A stretch of 64,000 nucleotides of DNA, taken from positions 452,501 through 516,500 of the forward strand of contig NC_091099.1 in the NCBI RefSeq assembly GCF_024713975.1, written 5' to 3'. Every line of letters starts with the position of its first letter. Positions within the stretch are counted from its first letter, which is position 1. This DNA comes from Paralichthys olivaceus. Taxonomy: Eukaryota; Chordata; Actinopteri; Pleuronectiformes; Paralichthyidae. The translations under genes were made by a program, and so were the position numbers. Positions 55,742-64,000 of this stretch are shown here, one piece after another. The notes below the pieces were generated by a model, which had not been told where the DNA came from, did not search any database, and worked only from the letters and a program-made list of their open reading frames with translations.

Positions 55742-58700
55742 TCATAGGCACTTCAGCAGGAAGAAGTTGCAGAAGGCTCCTTGGGGACAGTCGCACATCT
55801 TTCCGATGCGAGATCCTTTTCTGACGGCGCAGTGTTCCCCCAGATCGCACTGTGAACGGCAGGAGACACTTTACACATCCACACAACCCGTGCACACGCC
55901 CCTGAGGCCGTGCACACGCCCCTGAGGCCGTGCACACGCCCCTGAGGCCGCGCACGCTCAGGGCCCCGTCATCAGGAGCCTGCTTCACGAGGAGATACAT
56001 GATTTATAGAACCTGATGAATATATTAAAAACTATTGGTCCATTAGACATTAAACCTCGATGACAATCAAATGAGACTAAGATTTCATATTTTACTGTTT
56101 AATTATTAATGACTGATACATTTAAAGAAAACAAACAACCAAATGTTAGAAATTAAAAAGAAGTTTAAACAGAAATACACATTTATATACATATCTGAGT
56201 TTTCGTTGAGCCTGTCCCTTTAAATAACCACAGACGTCACTACTCAGGTTCTAAATAGTTTAAAAAGTAACAAACCAAAATCGTCAATATACAATTATTC
56301 AAATGATCAGCTGATTTACATGACAACACAAATCCATCGTCTCTCTACAGAAGAGGTTTTAATCCACCGCTGATTTAAAACTGGTGGAAACATGACGCTC
56401 TAATTTTCTTTAGTTGACGTGGGTCTGATCCTGTTTAACTTCTATATACAGCCTGTTTAATTCTTTATATACAGTTATATACAGCCTATGTTTAATTCTT
56501 TATATACAGTTATATACAGCCTATGTTTAATTCTTTATATACAGTTATCTACAGCCTATGTTTAATTCTTTATATACAGTTACTATATACAGCCTATGTT
56601 TAATTCTTTATATACAGTTACTATCTACAGCCTATGTTTAATGCTTTATATACAGTTATCTACAGCCTATGTTTAATTCTTTATATACAGTTATATACAG
56701 CCTATGTTTAATTCTTTATATACAGTTATCTGCAGCCTATGTTTAATTCTTTATATACAGTTACTATATACAGCCTGTTTAATTCTTTATATACAGTTAT
56801 ATACAGCCTATGTTTAATTCTTTATATACAGTTATCTGCAGCCTATGTTTAATGCTTTATATACAGTTACTATATACAGCCTATGTTTAATTCTTTATAT
56901 ACAGTTATATACAGCCTATGTTTAATTCTTTATATACAGTTATATACAGCCTATGTTTAATTCTTTATATACAGTTATCTGCAGCCTATGTTTAATTCTT
57001 TATATACAGTTACTATATACAGCCTGTTTAATTCTTTATATACAGTTATATACAGCCTATGTTTAATTCTTTATATACAGTTATCTGCAGCCTATGTTTA
57101 ATTCTTTATATACAGTCTATATTTGATATTTCATCACGAGTGAATGGCTGTGACTCACTGAGGGAACCTGTCCATACTTCTTCCCCCAGGGATTCATCCT
57201 CTTGGTCTGAAGCTTTTCCAGAACCTCGTGCAGAGCGCCCAGCTGGAATCAAACACACGTGCACATCAGACGAGAGGCTGACACACAACAACAACAACAC
57301 ACAACAACAACAACAACACACAACAACACACAACAACACCAGACACTTCAACACACAACAACCCACATTTTGTAAATGTAAAGTCTTAATATAAAAACAA
57401 AGTGACTCTTCCAGATGAATCTCCAGCTTCAGATCCACAGATTGAGAATAACGATAATATTTAGTGAATGATTCTTAATAAAATGTCACAGATGATGAAA
57501 CAATAATAATCCAGTAATGTTCATGTTCTCATGACTTTATAAATAAAACTTCATGCAAAGGTTCGTTTCACTAAAACAGAATCACTGACTTGAACTTTTT
57601 TAAATGATTGTTCTCAAAAAAATACCAGTAAAATATGAAACATTACATTTATAAAAATGACAGAAAGATAAACTGGGTTAAAATGATGATACAATAATAA
57701 TATGATAACAATCACATTTCTCAGGCTGTAACCACTGATACTGTTTTTCATTATTGATGATGTTTGTGGTATATTGAACACATATATATATATATATATA
57801 TATAATGAATCTCTCACCAGTCTGCTGGACTTGATATATTATTATATATATATTTAAATTGTATATAATATATATAATGAATCTCTCACCAGTCTGCTGG
57901 ACTTGATATATTATTATTATATATATATTTAAATTGTATATATATATATATATATATAATGAATCTCTCACCAGTCTGCTGGACTTGATATGTTATTATA
58001 TATATATTTAAATTGTATATATATATATATATAATGAATCTCTCACCAGTCTGCTGGACTTGATATGTTATTATATATATATTTAAATTGTATATATATA
58101 ATATATATAATGAATCTCTCACCAGTCTGCTGGACTTGATATGTTATTATATATATATTTAAATTGTATATATATATAATGAATCTCTCACCAGTCTGCT
58201 GGACTTGATATGTTATTATATATATATTTAAATTGTATATAATGAATCTCTCACCAGTCTGCTGGACTTGATATATTATTATATATATATTTAAATTGTA
58301 TATATATATATAATGAATCTCTCACCAGTCTGCTGGACTTGATATGTTATTATATATATATTTAAATTGTATATATATATATAATGAATCTCTCACCAGT
58401 CTGCTGGACTTGATATGTTATTATATATATATTTAAATTGTATATATATAATATATATAATGAATCTCTCACCAGTCTGCTGGACTTGATATATTATTAT
58501 ATACATATTTAAATTGTATATATATAATATATATAATGAATCTCTCACCAGTCTGCTGGACTTGATATGTTATTATATATATATTTAAATTATATATAAT
58601 GAATCTCTCACCAGTCTGCTGGACTTGTGGCTGAGGTCCTGAACCTCCCTCTGGTCCCTGTCATCCCTCTGGTCCCTCTCGGCTTCCGTCCTTCCGACCC

Positions 58701-58749
58701 GACAGAGCGCGCACAGCAGCGCCGCGCACAGTAAAGCTCGCGCCCACAT
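55742..58749 (-). CDS. cart: Cocaine- and amphetamine-regulated transcript (CART) prepropeptide
   Basis: Three coding exons on the minus strand: 58749-58612, 57242-57159, 55849-55742. They give 109 residues; human CARTPT has 116. The secreted precursor yields the CART neuropeptide, which acts in feeding and stress circuits. Residues 1 to about 20 ([19 protein letters not shown]) are a signal peptide. The middle is charged (a [10 protein letters not shown] run). Dibasic sites KR (TKRMNP) and KK (GKKYGQVP) match the known processing positions. The mature end has all six cysteines in the CART spacing ([33 protein letters not shown]). The exon-intron layout is that of the family. Teleosts carry several cart paralogues; I cannot say which one this is. 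Intron 1 and intron 2 are each dominated by minisatellites. Confidence 0.93.
55870..55950. repeat. 20-bp minisatellite in cart intron 2
   Basis: The unit ccgtgcacacgcccctgagg is repeated three to four times just outside the exon-3 acceptor. Confidence 0.9.
56445..57117. repeat. About 33-bp minisatellite in cart intron 2
   Basis: About 20 units made of the pieces cagcctatgtttaattcttt and atatacagttat(ctg). The array ends about 40 bases before the exon-2 donor. Confidence 0.95.
57780..58612 (-). repeat. Minisatellite carrying repeated copies of the cart exon-1 end and splice donor
   Basis: Each unit of about 63-80 bases contains, on the minus strand, aagtccagcagactg followed by the donor gtgagagattcatta and a variable AT tract. 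About eleven units lie in the intron, starting near 57805, 57878, 57959, 58034, 58110, 58179, 58243, 58312, 58383, 58460 and 58537. They sit downstream of the genuine exon-1 donor at 58612. The copied exon part is about 15-16 bases. Confidence 0.93.
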
Positions 58750-59020
58750 GGTGCCACAGTCAAAACAAACCGGAGGGAAAAAAAGCTGGAACCGGTTCTA
58801 GTTCCGCTCCAGGTGTTTGTCACGCGCTGCCCGCACCGCGCGAGGTGTTTGGACGGAGAGCCCCGCCCCCTTCAGCCCCCTGCCGACGTCACGAATACGA
58901 CACGAGCTAAATCTAAATTCAATTTTACCATTTTTTTGTATGGAAATAATCTTAATATATATTTATATATTTATATATATATATAAATATATTTATATAT
59001 ATATATATTTATATATATAT

Positions 59021-59083
<63 letters not shown>

Positions 59084-59162
59084 ACAAATATTCAAGATTA
59101 TATTGAAACCAACAGTTCAACAATGAGCAGAGAGAAAAACTCAGTGTGTGTGTGTGGGGGGG

Positions 59163-59691
59163 GCTTTAACATGGAGAGAGAGAGAGAGAGAGAGAGACTT
59201 TAACATGGAGAGAGAGAGAGAGAGAGAGACTTTAACATGGAGAGAGAGAGAGAGGGAGACTTTAACATGGAGAGAGAGAGAGAGAGAGAGAGACTTTAAC
59301 ATGGAGAGAGAGAGAGAGAGAGAGACTTTAACATGGAGAGAGAGAGAGAGGGAGACTTTAACATGGAGAGAGAGAGAGAGAGAGAGAGACTTTAACATGG
59401 AGAGAGAGAGAGAGAGAGAGAGAGACTTTAACATGGAGAGAGAGAGAGAGGGAGACTTTAACATGGAGAGAGAGAGAGAGAGAGAGAGACTTTAACATGG
59501 AGAGAGAGAGAGAGAGAGAGAGACTTTAACATGGAGAGAGAGAGAGAGAGAGAGACTTTAACATGGAGAGAGAGAGAGAGAGAGAGAGACTTTAACATGG
59601 AGAGAGAGAGAGAGAGAGAGAGACTTTAACATGGAGAGAGAGAGAGAGGGAGACTTTAACATGGAGAGAGAGAGAGAGAGAGAGACTTTAA

Positions 59692-59728
<37 letters not shown>

Positions 59729-59825
59729 TAACATGGAGAGAGAGAGAGAGAGACTTTAACATGGAGAGAGAGAGAGAGAGAGAGAGACTTTAACATGGAG
59801 AGAGAGAGAGAGAGAGAGAGACTTT
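59163..59825. repeat. GA-rich satellite with a TTTAACATG spacer
   Basis: About 20 units of ctttaacatgg followed by (ag)8-15, with a few units ending in agggag. Several frames remain open through it but none has other coding support. Confidence 0.95.
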
Positions 59826-60015
59826 GAACCAGTTTTTATTCACACAGATCAGAAATCTTCAGCCTCAGACATCAAAGTGATGTGGATGAAAGACAACGAT
59901 GATAAAAGACAATTGAAACATATTTGAGTTATTTGACAACAGAAGTTGAATTAACTTTGAAGATCAAATAAAAAAATTAAACTTTTTTAACGTGCAGTAT
60001 TACCCCCCCCCCCCC

Positions 60016-60868
60016 CCCCCCCCAGCTTCAGTACTGGTGCATCCTTTAGCTTTTATAACTTCTAACAAACGTTTTCTCGAAGAGACGAAGTTTCTCGATG
60101 GAATCGTTGTCCGTTCCTCACGTGCAGAAACCTCCAGCTCCCTGATGTTCGATGGTGTCCGTGCTGCAGCTGGGTTAGGGTCTTTAAAACCCACCAAAGA
60201 TTTTCAATCAGATTTAAATCTGGTGACTGAGACGTTCCAGGATCTTTTTCTCAACCAAGCTTCGGTTGACTTGGAGGTGTGCTTGGGATCATTGTCTTGC
60301 TGGAAAGTCCAATGATCACCAAGGTTTCGTTTGTGAACCAGAGGCATCACGTTCTCTTTAAAATGTCCGGGTGTTTCTGGAATCCATGATGCCAGGGACA
60401 CGAACAAGATTGCCACTTCCTGCCGCAGAAAACCTGCCCCACATCATCAATGACCCGCCTCCATGCTCGACCGTGGGGATGGTATTCTTCTGGTCATAGG
60501 CCAGACATGCCGCTTGTCCATGTGTCCAAACAGTTCCTGTTTGGTTTCATCAGTCCATAGAACTGTCTCTCAAAACGCTGTAGTCTCATCCACTGTCCTC
60601 CTGGCTCATTGTAGTCGACTTCTGATGTTCCTTGTGGTCAAGAGTGGAGTGTGTCTTGGAGTCCGGCCACAAAGTCCTTGTTTATTCGGTGCAGGTCTTA
60701 AAGTTGCCACTGAAGCACTTGTACCGGCCTTCATCACGTCTTCCTGTCTTCCTGTCTTCCTGTCACACGGGGGTCAGCTGTTCTCAGCTGTTCTGACTCA
60801 GTTCATGAAATCTTCCCAATGGTGTCTCTTGGAATATTTCAATTTTTGGAAGGCCCTTCAGGTGAGAT
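60016..60868 (-). mobile_element. Decayed Tc1/mariner-like DNA transposon relic
   Basis: Reading the minus strand gives Tc1-type transposase pieces in the expected order, in shifting frames. They are ETPLGRFHELSQN near 60800-60840, [18 protein letters not shown] near 60530-60570, WTFQQDNDPKHTSKSTEAWL near 60250-60310, and a tail resembling the usual RKRLLEVIKAKG end near 60030-60080. DET and DNDPKHT contain two of the catalytic acidic positions of the DDE domain. Frameshifts and stops interrupt it (for example after KSTEAWL), so it cannot encode a functional enzyme. Terminal inverted repeats are not evident. A C homopolymer (60003-60023) borders its left end. Confidence 0.8.
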
Positions 60869-61611
60869 GAAGTAACACCTATACAATATAAATAATATAT
60901 ATATATATACAGTATATATACAGAGTCATGTTTTCTCAGCTCCTGAGCTTCGTCCTCTTTTCTTCAGCTGCTCACTGATCGTTATTCTTTGTGATTCTTT
61001 TAAACTTTGTGATGAGCCCAAATTTTTATTTACGTCCACAAACTGAGCGGATTTTGGTCGTAAACATTGGAGTGAAATCCTGCAGCTGTCAGCGCAGCAT
61101 TAGAGTGAGAGCGTGGGGCAAACTCAGCATTAAAGCTGCGTCAGCTCCCGGGGGCCAGCTCGACTATAAATAAAGCTGCAGACTGAAGTAAGAGGTTTAA
61201 ATCCCGTCTCCACGATTTGATCTGTGATTGTCTCTGGATGGAATCAGTCCCATAAAAACATCCTGAAACATCCTCGAAACAAAAGCTGCTGGTTCTGAGA
61301 GGATCTGCATCTTTTCATCCTCTCTTCTTCTTCCTGTCGTGTGGGAGTTTGATCCTCTGGCTCCGGGCCTTTCTTCATCCAACTCTTCTTCTTCTGTCAG
61401 CTTCATGTCAAACATCACTGTGATAAACAATCAACGGAACAAGCAGCTGCGTCACGTCCAACTTCTTAACTGACACTTTGATAATGAGATGTTCTCCACA
61501 TGAAGCCACTTCTCAGGCAGTGGTGCTGTATTTATAGAGTATTTATAATTATACTGCATTTTGTTTGTGTAGCACTTTTAACGATACTCAAACACGTCTA
61601 CTGGGATTTTT

Positions 61612-61665
61612 TTAGTTTGGTCCATGTCCCATCTGCTAACATGGAAGAGGCGGGGTTTATGACCT
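61612..61665 (-). repeat. Dispersed repeat fragment (inverted copy of 4739-4792)
   Basis: The reverse complement matches the fam3 intron-2 copy over about 54 bases with five or six differences. No longer alignment is visible by eye. Confidence 0.7.
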
Positions 61666-63239
61666 GTTGATTTTTTATAACAACATCTTAGGAATAATTG
61701 AGTTTAGATAATATATCAGTCTGGCTCTGTAGTAAAAGTACCTGAACATTGATTTACTTAATTAGAGATACTAGAAAATGTACTTAGTCACATCCCACAG
61801 AGCGTCTTTCAGAAAAGCTTCAGTTCCCTCACTGTTCCCTGAAGCTGCCTCCATCGACTCTGTGTCCCTGAGGGAACGTCTCATCACTGTTTTATTCTAG
61901 AGGCTGGAACCTGCAGGAAAAGTAAACTGTATACAAACTGTCCGCTGAGACGTTTCCCAGCATGCAGCAGAAGAGGATTTAAGTTTAGGAGGGAGGACGT
62001 GCCTCCAGCCGGCAGAAGCTTAGCTCTGGGTCTCAAACATCCGTCAGCCTGACAGGAGCCTGAGCTGCAGACGTAAAGCTGCTGATCCAGGATCAGCAGA
62101 GGAGACGCAGCAGGAATCAACTCCATGAATCTTATATAATGTTGTCAGTAAAAATAAACTCCAGTGTGTTTGCAGAATCAGCTCAGGGCGCTGTGACGTC
62201 ATCTGTCCAAGGTTTGATGCTGCAGCTCATCACAGCTGCACTCGTTCACGCTCACCTGCTGTTTTTCATCCCTTCTTCTCCAGAGTGTAGACGCTGACAT
62301 GAGACGCTGACCTGTGGCCCTGGTCCAACACTTGATTCCATGAACTCAGATTCTGATTCAACATCTGTCCTGGTGTTCACTTCCTTCCTCAGGGAATTTA
62401 AGGTTCAGTCTTATTTGACTGATTCAAACCATCAGAGCTGAAGTTCGACTCGAGGTAACGATGGTTTCATGTGGTCGACTCTCTGAGCGCCGCTCACACT
62501 CTGGTTTATGGTTTTTTAACAGATGATTACTATCGTGTTTGAGAAATGATTAGTAGTAGTGTAAGTATTTGTACTGGCATATTTAAACTGGACCTTAGTA
62601 TTTGTACTACATTATTTGTACTAGTTGTATTACACTTTAGTAAAGTGTAATTAGCATCTGGAGTTTGTCCATTTATTTTGTCTCACAGGGACAAACGTGT
62701 GCATGTTGGTGACATGATGAACTGTTGTGTTGTGGTTTCATGTTACAGGTGAACTCAACATACATGTTTCCATTAGTGCCTTCAGATCTCACAGGAACGA
62801 GGCGCCACCTACTGGTACAGCCGTGTTTACACAGCAGGTGTGAATAAGATGCAGGAGAAGGAATATTTCACGTTTTATCAAAGAATCTGCTCACTCTTCC
62901 TCAACAGCTGATTTAATCACGTGACACTTTAATGATTCACTTCAGACGTTCACACACATCACATCCAGTCGTCATGGCGACAGACGTCCTTTTCGTCCCA
63001 GCAACACCGTCTGCACCGGTCTGTTTCCATGGTGATGCTCAGAGTCCTCAAGTGTCCCACTGGTCCAGCTGTGAAACCCTGTGAGGACAAAGTACAGTAG
63101 CTTCAGTGAGTCATTACAGAATGTGTTGAGCTGAGACTGGAGCGTCCCCGTGTCCCGCAGGACCAACAGGACTTCATGGACATACACACTCGTCCTTCTT
63201 ATTACAGGTCGTGTGCGTGCACCTCCTCTGAGCCTCCCC

Positions 63240-63958
63240 TCAGCCTGTGGCCTCTCTGAGTCTCCTCAACACCTCCTCCACACTGAGGGACGAGTCCACT
63301 CTGACCAGCTTGTCCCTGGACCTGCAGCCCTGAAGGACACAGGAGGAGCAGACAGAAGTACAGCATCATCTTTATTACTCCGTCCACAGGAGCGTCTTGA
63401 CTCAGTATCAGTTTGAATCCCACGCTAACACACCTGACGACACTAATTCACCACATCAGGATAAATTCAGTTTTATTACCTCGCACCAGAAATACAACGA
63501 CTGTATTCAGTTGTTGGTAAAGTGACATTGTTCTCTTTGTTTTCTAAATCTTCCCTCCGCCTCAGGAAGTGATGTAACACTTGTTATTAACTGTTCAGCT
63601 TCTGACAGACGGAGTCTCCACGGAACAGACACGTCTTTGTGATGTTGATTTTCTAATATGTTCTGTTATCGACATAAAGATAATAACATGTTACTGCTTC
63701 CTCGCAGGAAGCTCAGCGGTGAAGAGGAGGAGAGTTGGCAGAAGAAAGTGGAAGATGATTGATGAAGAGGTGAAGAACAAACAGGAGGCGACAGAAAGTG
63801 AACGGAGACTGAAGAAGAAGTTTCAGGGACCTTGTCGAGAGAGATGTGACTTTTCTTCAGGCCCAGAACTTGAGCCAGGAAGTGAATAAGCTCAGTGTTG
63901 GCTTCTCCGTCAGTCGGGGGTGCAGCGATGGAAACTCCCACCGCCTCTGCGGAGACGT
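63240..63958 (-). CDS. c15orf40: C15orf40 homologue, DUF167/UPF0235 family (5' part outside window)
   Basis: Two exons on the minus strand, 63958-63831 and 63329-63240, join in phase and end in TGA at 63242-63240. They encode about 72 C-terminal residues. The sequence [20 protein letters not shown] and [12 protein letters not shown] is the conserved DUF167 core, in which human C15orf40 has IAAPPSEGEANAEL and SDVVLDK. The last exon continues [14 protein letters not shown] to [12 protein letters not shown], matching the family C-terminus. The molecular function is unknown; members are small alpha/beta proteins found from bacteria to humans. The 5' exons lie beyond position 64000. In human this gene and RPS17 are both at 15q25, so the short distance here probably reflects conserved linkage. 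Confidence 0.9.
63330..63830 (-). other. Intron of the c15orf40 homologue
   Basis: GT (minus-strand donor gtccct after the Lys codon at 63831-63833) to AG (63330-63331). I see no further feature. A purine-rich plus-strand frame at 63700-63890 is the shadow of a pyrimidine-rich minus-strand intron start and part of the exon. Confidence 0.6.
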
Positions 63959-64000
63959 CTGCAGGAGCAGCGGAGAGGAAACACTTTGACTGGCAGAGTT

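Larger units (their letters stand above)
58750..63239. other. Gene-poor, repeat-rich interval between cart and the c15orf40 homologue
   Basis: After about 120 bases of GC-rich cart promoter (58750-58900) it holds an AT dinucleotide region (58950-59090), the GA/TTTAACATG array (59163-59825), a Tc1-like relic (60016-60868) and a dispersed repeat copy (61612-61665). The remaining 2 kb (about 60900-63230) shows only short unsupported frames. Confidence 0.55.

Noticed and set aside
56445-58600. Regularly spaced repeats resembling a CRISPR array
   Set aside because: The spacers are degenerate AT tracts or absent, the host is a vertebrate, and the arrays are minisatellites in cart introns.
60463-60870. 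135-residue plus-strand frame
   Set aside because: It is antisense to the decayed Tc1-like transposase, which reads on the minus strand.
62972-63187. Minus-strand frame downstream of the c15orf40 stop
   Set aside because: It follows a possible acceptor (gtcctcacag) but has no recognisable protein. More likely 3' UTR or an untested alternative exon.

Overview
The window is vertebrate nuclear DNA, almost certainly from a percomorph-like ray-finned fish. The evidence is intron-rich genes with GT-AG introns, protein sequences that align end to end with vertebrate families, very abundant CA/GT microsatellites and minisatellites, a decayed Tc1-like transposon and fish-type short nonautonomous DNA transposons. 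I see no bacterial, viral or CRISPR features. I assembled splice models by eye from exon reading phase, splice signals and known family sequence. Eight gene models run from start to stop, one RING-finger gene is complete but not assigned to a named orthologue, and two genes are cut by the window edges.

Layout from left to right: a probable last exon of an unknown gene (2-70, +); a FAM3-family secreted or membrane-anchored cytokine-like protein (4016-7942, +); actr6 (10691-16259, +); a RING-H2 E3 ligase with SUMO-binding and ubiquitin-binding motifs (17890-22160, +); etfrf1/lyrm5 (22442-23051, -); nedd1 (25096-32632, +); pclaf (33525-35307, +); fcsk (36887-46618, +); commd9 (47536-49929, -); rps17 (50932-54974, +) with three intronic H/ACA snoRNA copies; a CART neuropeptide gene (55742-58749, -); a 4.5 kb repeat-rich interval holding a Tc1-like relic; and the 3' part of the c15orf40 homologue (63240-63958, -, running off the right edge).

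The genes are unrelated housekeeping and signalling genes: chromatin remodelling, ubiquitin ligation, mitochondrial ETF regulation, centrosome/gamma-tubulin recruitment, PCNA-associated repair, fucose salvage, COMMD/retriever trafficking, ribosome and neuropeptide. No operon-like logic connects them. etfrf1/nedd1 and commd9/rps17 are head-to-head pairs. The RING gene/etfrf1, fcsk/commd9 and rps17/cart are tail-to-tail pairs.

The most interesting signals lie in how repeats meet splicing. A minisatellite in cart intron 1 has copied the exon-1 end and its splice donor about eleven extra times. A second array has copied the fam3 exon-2 acceptor twice. Six introns use a long (GT)n tract directly against the acceptor. 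rps17 carries three copies of one H/ACA snoRNA, with compensatory base changes supporting the fold. nedd1 carries a duplicated exon motif.
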